A DNA stretch of 64,000 bases, taken from positions 930,001-994,000 of the forward strand of contig NZ_RBAK01000001.1 of NCBI RefSeq assembly GCF_003626595.1. The letters are read 5' to 3'. A model generated the notes under the pieces. It was given only the letters and a program-made list of their open reading frames with translations. It was not told the DNA's origin and ran no database searches. The DNA is from Micromonospora endolithica (GTDB lineage Bacteria > Actinomycetota > Actinomycetes > Mycobacteriales > Micromonosporaceae). A program made the translations under genes and the position numbers. The number at the start of each line of letters is the position of its first letter. The stretch's first letter is position 1. Below, one piece after another: positions 17,262 to 25,460 of the stretch.

Positions 17262-18124
17262 GGGCGGGGCTCCTTCTCGTCCGCCGCGGGTGGGGCGGCG
17301 TGTACGGTCCACGGGTCGGTGTCCAGGTCGGACACCACCGTCTCGACGCCCGGCGACTCCCGCAGAAGCGCGGCCAGGTCGTCCAACCACGGTCGTTCGG
17401 TCGCCCAGTGTGCGGCGTCGAGCAGGGCGGGGCCACCGGCGGCGAGGTGTTCGCCCGCCGGATGGTGGCGCAGGTCGGCGGTGAGGTACGCGTCCACCCC
17501 GGCGGCGGTCGCGTCGGCGAGGAAGCCGTCCCCCGAGCCGCCGCTGACAGCGAGGGTACGAACCATACGCCGGGGATCGCCGGCGGCGCGAACTCCCCAG
17601 GCGGTGACGGGCAGCACCGCGGCGGCGTGCCGGGTCAGGTCGGCCAGGGTCATCGGCTCGGGCAGTTCGCCGATCCGGCCGATGCCCCGCCCGGCGCCGT
17701 GGGCCGGCGAGCCGGCCGCCGGCCGGTGCAGCGGGCGCAGCCCGGTCAGCCGGAACCGCGCGGCGAGCGCGTCGGAGACCCCTGGATCGGCGACGTCGGC
17801 GTTGGTGTGGGCCACGTAGAGCGCCACGTCAGCCTTGATCAACCGGTGGACGATCCGCCCCTTGAACGTGGTGGGCGCGACCGAGGAGACCCCGCGCAAC
17901 AGCAGCGGGTGGTGCGCGACGATCATGTCGACCCCGGCCTCGACCGCCTCGGCCACGGTCTCCGGCACCACGTCGACCACGCAGAGGACCCGGCGTACCG
18001 GGGCGCCGGGCTCGCCGAGCACCAGCCCCACCCGGTCCCACTCCTCGGCCCAGGACGGCGGATAGCGCCGCTCCAGCTCGGCCACCACGTCGGCGACGGT
18101 GGGCGGAACCGCGGGTGTGCTCAC
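17258..18124 (-). CDS. Nif3-like dinuclear metal-centre protein (DUF34)
   Basis: This 288-residue protein has the NIF3/YbgI metal-ligand motifs: MIVAHHPLLLRGV near residue 65, YVAHTNAD and the C-terminal LDAAHWATERP. YbgI-type proteins form toroidal hexamers with a two-metal site and have been linked to GTP cyclohydrolase I-like chemistry; the physiological role is unsettled. It is the first gene of the operon with the zinc-ribbon and RNase H genes, overlapping the former by 4 nt. Confidence 0.93.
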   Translation of the reverse strand: MSTPAVPPTVADVVAELERRYPPSWAEEWDRVGLVLGEPGAPVRRVLCVVDVVPETVAEAVEAGVDMIVAHHPLLLRGVSSVAPTTFKGRIVHRLIKADVALYVAHTNADVADPGVSDALAARFRLTGLRPLHRPAAGSPAHGAGRGIGRIGELPEPMTLADLTRHAAAVLPVTAWGVRAAGDPRRMVRTLAVSGGSGDGFLADATAAGVDAYLTADLRHHPAGEHLAAGGPALLDAAHWATERPWLDDLAALLRESPGVETVVSDLDTDPWTVHAAPPAADEKEPRP

Positions 18125-18200
18125 GGCGGGCCAGCTTACCGTCGCCGGGACCCGTCCGGGACCGCGACGCCCCCGGCGACCGCGGTCCCGCGCCGGGTGG

Positions 18201-18776
18201 TCAGACGACGGCCGGGCAGAGCCGTTGCCGTACGGCGGCCAGTGGTCGATCCCACGGGAACTCGTGCTGGCGCCGCTCCCCGGTACCCGGTGGGTGCAGC
18301 GCGAAGAACTCCTCGCCGAAGAGCACGGTCACCCCCCACTCCGCCAGCCGGGCCACCCCGGCCCGGAAGGCCGGATGGGTGGCCATCGCCGCGTTCGTGT
18401 AGGGCACCGCCACCAGCGGGGTGCCCAGGCCCTGCGCCTCGACCAGCAGGCCGAGCGCCAGGGTGTCGGTGATGCCCGCCGCCCACTTGTTCACCGTGTT
18501 GACCGTGGCCGGGCAGACGATCATCGCGTCGGCCGGTGGCAGCACGTCCGGGTCACCCGGGTTCTTGTAGTGGGTGCGTACCGGATGCCCGGTCTGCCGG
18601 GCCAGCGCGGCCCGGTCGACGAACTTGGCGCCGTCCGGCGTGGTGACCACGCAGACGTCCCAGCCCTCCTCCTGGGCCAGCTCCACGAGCCGCCCGACGT
18701 GGCGTGCCAGCGGCGACCCGCAGGCGATGACGTAGAGCACCTCGCGGTGCCCGCTGTGGCGACCCGGCCCGGTCAT
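18201..18776 (-). CDS. Flavoprotein of the Dfp/PPCDC fold
   Basis: This 191-residue protein has the HFCD flavoprotein fold: VLYVIACGSPLARHVGRLVE with the N-terminal loop, WDVCVVTTPDGAKFVD, and the diagnostic ADAMIVCPATVNTVNKWAAG followed by ITDTLALGLLVEA. The MIVCPAT and N-K-W-A-A-G segments bind FMN in phosphopantothenoylcysteine decarboxylase-like enzymes. The substrate is not the coenzyme A precursor, since a dfp gene would be fused or larger; a stand-alone role is unknown. Its ATG at 18776 is 17 nt from the XRE gene stop, so the two are one operon. GTG 18785 is an alternative start. Confidence 0.85.
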   Translation of the reverse strand: MTGPGRHSGHREVLYVIACGSPLARHVGRLVELAQEEGWDVCVVTTPDGAKFVDRAALARQTGHPVRTHYKNPGDPDVLPPADAMIVCPATVNTVNKWAAGITDTLALGLLVEAQGLGTPLVAVPYTNAAMATHPAFRAGVARLAEWGVTVLFGEEFFALHPPGTGERRQHEFPWDRPLAAVRQRLCPAVV

Positions 18777-18792
18777 CAGGCCGACTCCGCGC

Positions 18793-20022
18793 TCATACCC
18801 CAACTCCCATGTGCTCAGCCAACTCCGCGATCGGAGAAGGCGGCGCACCACGTGTGCGACGCAGGATGTCGGACATGACCTCGTGGGCGATCGGGCGGCA
18901 ACGGATCTCCGACGGTGCCAGCCGGTCACCGCGCAGCAGCATCTCGCCCGCGTTGGCCACGTCGCCGATCTGTGCGAAGCCCCGGGCGATGTCCAGCAGG
19001 TGGTGGGCGCGGCGCTCGGGCAGCAGCGCGTTGAACGCCGGCTCCGGGATCCGCTGCTGGTGGATCTCCACCGCCCGGCCGCCGTCGCCCAGTTCGACCG
19101 CCGCCGCGGCCCGGTGCAGTTCCACGTTGGTGGGGCCGAACGAGGTCCAGTAGTGGTTCTCGTCGGCGCCCAGCAGGGTCGCCGCCTCCCCGGCGCCGTT
19201 GAGCAGGTCGTCGACGGTGGCCGAGTCACCGATCCGGGAGGCGGCCATCGCGCCCTGCAACAGCAGCATGCCGTAGACGGACAGGCGCTGCGGGGACGCG
19301 TCGTTGCCGCCGCCGGGGGTGAGCCGGTTGGCGATGGTGACGTTCAGCTCCAGGGCGGGGCGGGCCCGGCCCATCGCCACCAGCGCGTTGCAGACCCGGG
19401 TGGTGGCGATGCCGGCCAGCAGCTGGTCGTCGGCGCGCTGGGCGACCGCCATCGAACGGTCGGCGGCGAGCCAGGCCAGGTCGCACTCCCCCAGCTTGCG
19501 CAGCACCGACGAGGCGATCTGGTAGACCTGCCCGAGCAGGTGCGCCGCCTCCCGCGAGTCGTCCCGGCCGGAGCCGGCGTCCGCCGCCTGGGCGTCCCGC
19601 AGCAGCTTCGGCAGCGCCCGGGTGAGCATCCCGTACCGGCCGTACTGGTAGGTGAGCCAGGCGTGCGTCACGGCCTTGCGCATGTCCGACAGCGGCGGCG
19701 GGTACGGCGCCGCGTCGAAGTAGGCGCTCATCGAGTCGTACCGCTCCAGGGCCGCCCGGATCTCCTGCACCTCGATCTGGTCGATGCAGTTCAACGCGTC
19801 GGTACGCCGCTCCGGGTCCTTGCCCAGCAGCAGCTGGACGTCCACCCGGAGGATGTCGGCGATCTCGTAGAGGACGGAGAACTTGTCCAGCCGGCGCACC
19901 CCGCGCTCGACCTTGTCCACCCAGCTCTTCGACTTGCCCAGCCGGTCGGCGAAGACCTGCTGGGACATCTTGCGCCGCCCCCGCCAGTAGGCGACCCGCC
20001 GCCCTATGGGTAGTTCGTCCAT
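18793..20022 (-). CDS. XRE-family regulator with C-terminal TPR-like region
   Basis: This 409-residue protein has an N-terminal HTH_3 domain (KMSQQVFADRLGKSKSWVDK, then VERGVRRLDKFSVL) and a long helical region of TPR-like repeats (ECDLAWLAADRSMAVAQRAD, AHHLLDIARGFAQIGDVAN). This is the general layout of actinobacterial XRE-TPR regulators. Its target is probably its own operon and the divergent primase-like gene, since a 13-bp palindrome lies between them. The ATG at 20022 is preceded by GGGAGG; an in-frame extension to 20058 is less likely. Confidence 0.85.
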   Translation of the reverse strand: MDELPIGRRVAYWRGRRKMSQQVFADRLGKSKSWVDKVERGVRRLDKFSVLYEIADILRVDVQLLLGKDPERRTDALNCIDQIEVQEIRAALERYDSMSAYFDAAPYPPPLSDMRKAVTHAWLTYQYGRYGMLTRALPKLLRDAQAADAGSGRDDSREAAHLLGQVYQIASSVLRKLGECDLAWLAADRSMAVAQRADDQLLAGIATTRVCNALVAMGRARPALELNVTIANRLTPGGGNDASPQRLSVYGMLLLQGAMAASRIGDSATVDDLLNGAGEAATLLGADENHYWTSFGPTNVELHRAAAAVELGDGGRAVEIHQQRIPEPAFNALLPERRAHHLLDIARGFAQIGDVANAGEMLLRGDRLAPSEIRCRPIAHEVMSDILRRTRGAPPSPIAELAEHMGVGV

Positions 20023-20146
20023 CTCCCCATCCCTCCCTGGCGTCCACCGGGCTGGCACGCCGGAGGATCCCGCCGCGGCGCTCTTTCAGGTTTTGCCTGG
20101 TCGCACAGCCTGTACGTCGGCCGTCCAGCCAGTACTCATAGCTTTC

Positions 20147-20159
20147 GTGCAAGTTGCAC
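20147..20159. promoter_or_regulatory. Candidate operator for the XRE regulator
   Basis: GTGCAA-G-TTGCAC is a perfect 13-bp palindrome in the 240-bp region between the divergent XRE regulator and primase-like genes. It lies about 100 bp upstream of the latter's start. Binding by the neighbouring XRE protein is inference. Confidence 0.5.
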
Positions 20160-20262
20160 ATCAGCCGTTTCGTCAACTCAACGATCGCGGGTTACGGCAG
20201 TGACGGCGCTCGACGTCCGACCTGTGGCGTCGGCCGGATCTGCCGAGGGGAGATGGACACAC

Positions 20263-20934
20263 ATGTGGGGGAACGTCGGACCGCGCGTGGCACACCTGTC
20301 GTCGTTGGAGCGGGTACGCCTGCGCCGGGTGGCCGTCCGCTACGCGATGCACGGGTGGGAGGTGACCCCCGGGGCGTGCCTGGCCCGCAGTCGCTTCGTC
20401 TGTGGCCGGCCCGGCTGCCCCACGGTCGGCTGCCACCCGGCACTGGAACAGTGGGAACGCGGGGCCAGCGCCGACCCGGCACGGGTGGCCACCTGGTGGC
20501 GGGACCGGCCGCACGGCGTACTCCTGCCCACCGGCCGTACCTTCGACGTGCTGGAGGTCCCCGCGCACCTGGGGCGGCACGTCCTGGACGCGGTCCGCAG
20601 CCACCCCGCCGGGGTGGGTGTCCGCGGCCCGGCGCTGGCCACCCCCACCGGGCGGTGGATGTTCCTGGTCCGGCCGGGTGACCCGCTCCGCCCCGAGCTG
20701 GACCACTGCTTCCACGTGGTCCGGCACGGTCCCGGCTCGTGGATTCCCGCGCCGCCGACCCGGCTGCCCGAGGGGCCGGTCCGCTGGGTGGTCGCGCCGG
20801 AGCAGGCCCGCTGGCAGCTACCCGACTCGTACCTGGTGCAGAACGCGCTGATCGAGGCGTTACGCGCCGCCGGGGTGACGCTCATGTCGGAACTGCTCCC
20901 CGGCCACCTGCCGCTGCCCCGGCGTGGCGCCTGA
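20263..20934 (+). CDS. Primase-polymerase-like (AEP) protein, probably inactive
   Basis: This 223-residue protein resembles the N-terminal domain of bifunctional DNA primase/polymerases. It has VAVRYAMHGWEVTPGACLA, a Cys/His segment (FVCGRPGCPTVGCHP), WERGASADPARVATWW, and PHGVLLPTGRTFDVLEVP. In active enzymes the last segment carries a D-x-D metal pair. Here it reads FDVLEVP, so that Asp pair is absent, and the protein is probably a binding or regulatory derivative. The ATG at 20263 has GGGGAGA about 9 nt upstream; GTG 20200 is possible. It is divergent from the XRE-flavoprotein operon, an arrangement I recall as conserved in Micromonospora relatives. Confidence 0.7.
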   Translation: MWGNVGPRVAHLSSLERVRLRRVAVRYAMHGWEVTPGACLARSRFVCGRPGCPTVGCHPALEQWERGASADPARVATWWRDRPHGVLLPTGRTFDVLEVPAHLGRHVLDAVRSHPAGVGVRGPALATPTGRWMFLVRPGDPLRPELDHCFHVVRHGPGSWIPAPPTRLPEGPVRWVVAPEQARWQLPDSYLVQNALIEALRAAGVTLMSELLPGHLPLPRRGA

Positions 20935-21011
20935 GACGGACCCAGAGTCGTCGGCGGGTCCCCGGTCGTTTAACCCACAACGGCGCGGACGCGCCAGGAG
21001 CGGGGGTTGCC

Positions 21012-21173
21012 ATGTCCACCGACGACACCACGCGTCATCCGGGCGGCGCCGAGCCGCCGCGCCACCATCGTCCCCGGCACCGCTGGGCCGGTACCCGACC
21101 GGCGGGCTCCCGGCCCGGTCGTCCCCGGCCCGCCGGATCCCGCCCCGCCGGCACCCACCGCCCCGCCCGCTGA
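21012..21173 (+). CDS. Possible small basic Arg/Pro/His-rich protein
   Basis: A 53-codon frame starts MSTDDTTRHPGG, with AGGAG 11 nt upstream, and is rich in Arg, Pro and Gly (RPAGSRPGRPRPAGSRPAG). Low-complexity GC-rich DNA can give such frames by chance, so this is only a candidate. It lies in the 327-bp convergent gap between the primase-like and ApbE genes. Confidence 0.3.
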   Translation: MSTDDTTRHPGGAEPPRHHRPRHRWAGTRPAGSRPGRPRPAGSRPAGTHRPAR

Positions 21174-21211
21174 TCCGCGCGCGGCGCGCCGCCCCGCCCC
21201 GCCCCAGCGGT

Positions 21212-21262
21212 GTTAAGAAGGGGCCCTTCCTCTACCGCAGGCGTTAAGAAGGGGCCCTTCCT
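21212..21262. repeat. Dispersed GGGCCC palindrome, copy C, arranged as a direct repeat
   Basis: Two direct copies of GTTAAGAAGGGGCCCTTCCT (21212-21231 and 21243-21262) are separated by 11 nt containing CCGCAGGC. Each has an AAGGGCCCTT core. The second reaches the stop codon of the ApbE gene. It lies between convergent genes. Confidence 0.85.
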
Positions 21263-22020
21263 TACTCCCCCAGCGGGAGGTGGGCGGAGTGCAGGCAGCG
21301 GCCGTCCTCGGTGATCACCGCGTGCCGGTAACCGGGAAGCCGGTCCAGCCAGCCGATTCCGGCCACGCCCATCGCGACCGCCGCGGTGGCGTACGCGTCG
21401 GCGACCCCGAGGTCCGGGCCGACCACGGTGACCGAGCGCAGCCCCCGGGCCGGCGCGCCCCGGCGCGGATCGCGCACGTGGTGCCCGCGCTCGTACACGC
21501 CGGAGGTGGCGACGGCCAGGTCGGTGCCGGTGACCACCAGGCAGGTGGCGTGCGGGTCCCACGGGTGCCGCACGCCGACCCGCCACGGCCGGCCGGACGA
21601 GGAAAGCCCGCGTACCCGCACGTCGCCGCCGGCGTTCAGACAGTGGTTGCCCGCCCCGGCGGCGAGCAGCCGGTCGGAGGCCACCTGCGCGGCCCAGCCC
21701 TTGACGTAGCCGGACGGGTCCAGGCCACCGGTGGCGTACGCGTCGAAGAACCCGTCGGTGCTCCCCCACAGGTCGGCGCACCGCTCCAGGACCAGCCGCA
21801 GGTCCGCCGACGCCTCGGAGAGCAGCAGTTCACCCCGGTCGAAACGGCGGACCTCGCTGTCCTCCCGGTAGGTGCTGAACCGCGCGTCCACCTCGCGCAG
21901 CCAGCCGAAGACGTCCTCGGCCAGCTCGTGCGACCGTTCGGCGGGCAGGTCGTCGGCGAGGTCGAGGCTGATCGGCGTACCCATGATCTGCTCGACCCGG
22001 CGCAGCCCGGGGCGGGTCAT
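21262..22020 (-). CDS. apbE: FAD:protein FMN transferase (ApbE)
   Basis: This 252-residue enzyme covalently attaches FMN to a Ser/Thr of a target protein. It has the ApbE motifs FSTYREDSEVRRF (residues ~41-53), DPSGYVKGWAAQ, NAGGDVRVRG and the C-terminal metal-site segment DAYATAAVAMG. Its substrate is very likely the FMN-binding domain protein 10 nt upstream, which carries an SGAT motif. The ATG at 22020 is chosen because it precedes the RRVEQIMGTPISLDL start shared by ApbE proteins; the upstream extension is antisense-like. It is the last gene of a five-gene set. No lipoprotein signal is visible, so it may act inside the cell or on targets before export. Confidence 0.93.
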   Translation of the reverse strand: MTRPGLRRVEQIMGTPISLDLADDLPAERSHELAEDVFGWLREVDARFSTYREDSEVRRFDRGELLLSEASADLRLVLERCADLWGSTDGFFDAYATGGLDPSGYVKGWAAQVASDRLLAAGAGNHCLNAGGDVRVRGLSSSGRPWRVGVRHPWDPHATCLVVTGTDLAVATSGVYERGHHVRDPRRGAPARGLRSVTVVGPDLGVADAYATAAVAMGVAGIGWLDRLPGYRHAVITEDGRCLHSAHLPLGE

Positions 22021-22030
22021 CGCCGGCACG

Positions 22031-22642
22031 TCAGTTCGCCCGGTCGATCGCCGCCTGCAGGGACTGCTTGTACGAGGTGCTGGTGGCGGTCGCCCCGGAG
22101 ACGGTGTCCACGTCGGCGCTCTGCCGCTCGACCACCTGGCCACCGCTGCCGCTGTACCGGCCGTTGACCTGCTCGCTGCGCTGGTCGGACTGGGCGGTCT
22201 CCTGCGGCAGTTCCAACGCCCGCACGTCGACGATCCGGCTGCCGGACACCACGATCTGGACCTGGACGTTGCCGTACTCGTTCTCCACCACCGGGCCGGT
22301 CACCGTGCGGGTGGTCGGCTGGGCGGGCGGCTTGGTGGTGGTCCGCGGCGCGGACGGTTTGCGGGTCTGGCCGCCGCCGTCGGACCCGGAGCCGCTGCTG
22401 GGCCGGGCCGAGGGCGCCCGGCTGGGGCTGCGGCTCGGTCGGGGGCCGGTGGTGGCGGCCGCCGACGCCTCGGCGGCGACCTCGCCCTCGGCCGGTGCCG
22501 GATCGGCGGAGCCGGGTGCCACCGGCGTCGGCGTGCGGGGCAGGTCCTGGGCGACCTGGGTGGCGCCGGGCGAGCCCTTCAGCACCACCAGGACGGAGGT
22601 GCTGGCCGCCAGGCCGGTGATCGCGAGCAGGGCGCGGCGCAT
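22031..22642 (-). CDS. Exported FMN-binding domain protein
   Basis: This 203-residue protein starts with a signal/TM segment (MRRALLAITGLAASTSVLVVL), followed by a ~70-residue Pro/Ala/Ser-rich linker. The C-terminal FMN-binding domain contains VENEYGNVQVQIVVSGSRI and ends with DTVSGATATSTSYKQSLQA. The Thr in SGAT is the flavin acceptor residue of this family, used by ApbE. It is thus a flavinylated extracytoplasmic redox carrier, probably anchored at the membrane. The ApbE gene follows immediately and the ferric-reductase-like gene precedes it. Confidence 0.92.
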   Translation of the reverse strand: MRRALLAITGLAASTSVLVVLKGSPGATQVAQDLPRTPTPVAPGSADPAPAEGEVAAEASAAATTGPRPSRSPSRAPSARPSSGSGSDGGGQTRKPSAPRTTTKPPAQPTTRTVTGPVVENEYGNVQVQIVVSGSRIVDVRALELPQETAQSDQRSEQVNGRYSGSGGQVVERQSADVDTVSGATATSTSYKQSLQAAIDRAN

Positions 22643-22657
22643 GGGGAGGTTGCCTTC

Positions 22658-24076
22658 CTACAGCTCGAACGTGGCGAGGTGGATCTGCCGGCGGGGCACG
22701 CCGGCCCGGCGCAGCACGGTCAGCGACTGCTCGACCAGGCCGGGTGGCCCGCAGAGGTAGACGTCCCGCCGGACCAGGTCCGGAACCAGCCGGCGCAGGC
22801 CGTCCGGGCTCAGCACCTCGCGGGGGCCGGGATCGTGCCGGGAGCCGACGACGTACCAGATGCGCACGTCCCGGGCCTGGGCGAGCCAGTCCAGTTCGCG
22901 GTGCAGCAGCACGTCGGCGGGGGTGCTCGCGCGGTAGATGAGCGCCGCGCCCGGCGGCAGCTCCTCCAGCATCGCGCGGATCGGGGTGATGCCGCTGCCG
23001 CCGGCGATCAGCAACGCCCGCTCGCGGACCCGGTGGGCGGCGGTGAACGTGCCGGACGGGCCCTCGGCCCACACCCGGGTGCCCGGGTCGAGGTCCCGCA
23101 GGTCCCGGGTGTGCGCGCCGACCACCTTGACGGTGAGGCGCACCCAGCGCCCGTTGGCGGCGGCGGAGACGGAGAACGGGTGGGACTGCCACCACATGCC
23201 GGGGGTCAGGAAGCGCCAGCGGAAGTACTGGCCGCCGAGCAGTTCCAGCCGGTCGAGCCGGTCGCCGGTCAGGTACACCGAGATGGTGTCCGGGCTCTCG
23301 GCGACCACGTCGGCCACCCGCAGCCGGTGGCGCAGGTTCAGTCGCAGCGGCGCGAGCACCCGACCCCAGAGCAGGGCGACCACCACGAGCACGTACATCG
23401 CGATCCACATGGTCCGCACCGGGCCGGGCCGGAACAGTTGGGCGCCGTTGCTGAACTGGTGGGCGAACCCGAGCAGCAGCACCAGATAGCTGGACAGGTG
23501 CAGGACGTGCCAGACCTCGTACGGCAGGGCGGTGCGGACGGCCCGCACGCTGGTGAAGCCGATCACCACCAGCAGGCCGGCCGCCGCGAACGCGGACACC
23601 ATGTACTCGTAGTCGCGCAGCAGCACGCCGGCCTCGGTGAGGACCGAGTTGTTCTCCAGGTCGGCGTACCCGACGAGGATCAGCGACGCGTGCGCGAGGA
23701 CCGCGACCAGCAGGGTGGCGCCGACGTCGCGGTGCCAGCGGGCGATGTTCTCCCCGCCGATCCAGCGCTCCAGGACCGGCAGGCGGCTCATCATCAACAC
23801 CTGCACGAGCAGCAGGTATCCGGCGATCAGTCCGGTGATCCGGCCGGCCGCGGTGACCGTGGCGGCCGAGGTCTTCAACGAGCCGGCCGGGGTGTCCAGC
23901 CACCAGGGCAGGACGCTGGCGAGCAGGCCGACCACGAGCAGCGCGGCCAGCACCCGCCGGCCACCGGGTCCGCGCCGCGGCGGCACCTGGGGTCGTACGT
24001 CCACAGCCTGCCGGCCGCCGTGCCGGGACGAGGTCCCGGTACGGCGGCCGGAGGCGTGCGTGGGTGGGTAGGTCAC
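22658..24076 (-). CDS. Ferric-reductase-like transmembrane flavohemoprotein with FAD/NAD(P) reductase domain
   Basis: This ~472-residue protein has an N-terminal membrane part of about six helices of the ferric-reductase-like (heme b) type. It includes WHRDVGATLLVAVLAHASLI and VWHVLHLSSYLVLLLGFAHQ, whose His residues suit heme ligation. A ferredoxin-reductase-like domain follows, with HPFSVSAA for FAD, IAGGSGITPIRAML for NAD(P), and YLCGPPGLVEQSL. It would move electrons from cytoplasmic NAD(P)H across the membrane to the exported flavin protein. The GTG at 24076 overlaps the DUF1501 stop (GTGA); a much longer open frame upstream is a shadow of the neighbouring genes. Confidence 0.9.
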   Translation of the reverse strand: MTYPPTHASGRRTGTSSRHGGRQAVDVRPQVPPRRGPGGRRVLAALLVVGLLASVLPWWLDTPAGSLKTSAATVTAAGRITGLIAGYLLLVQVLMMSRLPVLERWIGGENIARWHRDVGATLLVAVLAHASLILVGYADLENNSVLTEAGVLLRDYEYMVSAFAAAGLLVVIGFTSVRAVRTALPYEVWHVLHLSSYLVLLLGFAHQFSNGAQLFRPGPVRTMWIAMYVLVVVALLWGRVLAPLRLNLRHRLRVADVVAESPDTISVYLTGDRLDRLELLGGQYFRWRFLTPGMWWQSHPFSVSAAANGRWVRLTVKVVGAHTRDLRDLDPGTRVWAEGPSGTFTAAHRVRERALLIAGGSGITPIRAMLEELPPGAALIYRASTPADVLLHRELDWLAQARDVRIWYVVGSRHDPGPREVLSPDGLRRLVPDLVRRDVYLCGPPGLVEQSLTVLRRAGVPRRQIHLATFEL

Positions 24077-25452
24077 GCGTACAGCTTCATCGGGGTGTAC
24101 TTCATCCGGGGGAAGATCTTGTCCACCTCCGCGTTGGTGAGCCCGAAGCGGCCCTGCGCCACCGAACCGTAGACGTTGAACATGTTGTTGTACTCGGGCA
24201 CGTCGCCCGAGTCCAGGTCGCTCAGCCCGTTCCAGGTGCCGAGCAGCGACCCGGCGAGCTTGCGGCCGGACAGCACGGTGATGACGCCGCCGTGGCCGTG
24301 GTCGGTGCCGCCGCCGTTGGAGGCGACCCGCCGGCCGAACTCGCTGGACACCATGATCGTCACGTTCTCGGCGGCGTCGCCGAGGTCGGTGAAGAACGCC
24401 GCCATCGCCGAGGCCAGCTCGTTGAGCCGCCGCCACAGCTGGCCACCCTCGCGGGTGCCCTGGTTCTCGTGGGTGTCGTAGCCGCCCATGCCGACGGTGG
24501 CGACCCGGACGTTCGCCCCGCCCTTGATGAGCTGGGCGAGCTGCTGGAACGCGTAGCCGACACCCTGGTACTCGACGCCCTCGGCCGGCTGGTACGGCTT
24601 CGCGGCGAGCCGCTGCGCGGTGGCCAGCGCGCCCAGGCCGTCCTGGACGGACTCCTCGACCGGGTGGTTGATGCCGGTGAAGAGGCCCTTGATGGCCTTC
24701 TCGGTGGCGGCCCGGTACTTGTCGTCGCCGTTGAGCCGCAGCGAGCCGACGCTGTTCAGCGACAGCGCGCCGTTGGTGCCGACCAGCGACCGGGGCAGGG
24801 TGCTGCCGATGCCGACGCTGCGGAAGGCGGTTCCCTTGCCCAGGGCGTCCACCAGGCTGTCCAGCCAGCCCCGGCCGCCGGTCTCGCCGGGCAGGCCACC
24901 CAGGTTGCAGGCGTCCGCGGCCTGGAAGTGGCTGCGGGACAGCCGCTCGTCGGAGACCGCCGGGACGAAGCCGAGCTGGTTGGACTTCAGCCACGGTTCG
25001 AGCGGCTTGAAGGCGCTGGTCAGCTTGAAGTTGCGGCCCAGCGCGAGGGAGTCCTCGGCCAGGGTCAGGTCCGGGCGGGCCTTGGCCAGCACCGGGTCGT
25101 TCGACGGGGCGATCAGGCTCAGCCCGTCCAGCCCGCCGTAGAGGAAGACGTGGATCAGGGTGCCGGTCTTGGTCGCCGCGAACGACGCCGAGGTGGTGAC
25201 GAACTGGGCGGTGGCCAGCGCGGTGGCGGTGGCGGCGGCACCGGCGACGAACGTCCGCCGGGTCACCCCGCGACCGTCCTGCTGGGCCTCCTCCAGGTCC
25301 TCCAACCGGCGGTATCGGTCCCGCTCGGCGGCGTTCTCGGCGGCGACGATGTCGGCCTCGGCGCGCAGCAGCGCCTCGGCCGGGTTGTCCGCCAGCCGCC
25401 GCACGTCGGGGCATTCGGGGTGCAGGGGGAACGTGTGCACAGTCTTCTCCAT
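24073..25452 (-). CDS. DUF1501 family protein, Tat-exported
   Basis: This 459-residue protein begins MEKTVHTFPLHPECPDV and has a twin-arginine-type signal (TRRTFVAGAAATATALATAQ) near residue 67. It then shows DUF1501 features: IHVFLYGGLDGLSLIAPSND, NVRVATVGMGGYDTHENQG, FFTDLGDAAENVTIMVSSEF and GRRVASNGGGTDHGHGG. The family belongs to the alkaline-phosphatase-like/sulfatase fold. It is nearly always paired with DUF1800 and implicated in extracellular protein or polymer processing; the activity is unknown. The ATG at 25452 has GGTGAGG about 5 nt upstream. The gene overlaps the ferric-reductase gene by 4 nt. Confidence 0.9.
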   Translation of the reverse strand: MEKTVHTFPLHPECPDVRRLADNPAEALLRAEADIVAAENAAERDRYRRLEDLEEAQQDGRGVTRRTFVAGAAATATALATAQFVTTSASFAATKTGTLIHVFLYGGLDGLSLIAPSNDPVLAKARPDLTLAEDSLALGRNFKLTSAFKPLEPWLKSNQLGFVPAVSDERLSRSHFQAADACNLGGLPGETGGRGWLDSLVDALGKGTAFRSVGIGSTLPRSLVGTNGALSLNSVGSLRLNGDDKYRAATEKAIKGLFTGINHPVEESVQDGLGALATAQRLAAKPYQPAEGVEYQGVGYAFQQLAQLIKGGANVRVATVGMGGYDTHENQGTREGGQLWRRLNELASAMAAFFTDLGDAAENVTIMVSSEFGRRVASNGGGTDHGHGGVITVLSGRKLAGSLLGTWNGLSDLDSGDVPEYNNMFNVYGSVAQGRFGLTNAEVDKIFPRMKYTPMKLYA

Positions 25453-25460
25453 CGGAGGCC

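Noticed and set aside
15288..17819. 843-codon plus-strand open frame opposite the RNase H and zinc-ribbon genes
   Set aside because: Low-complexity GC-shadow frame; the minus strand carries three genes with catalytic motifs and GTGA overlaps.
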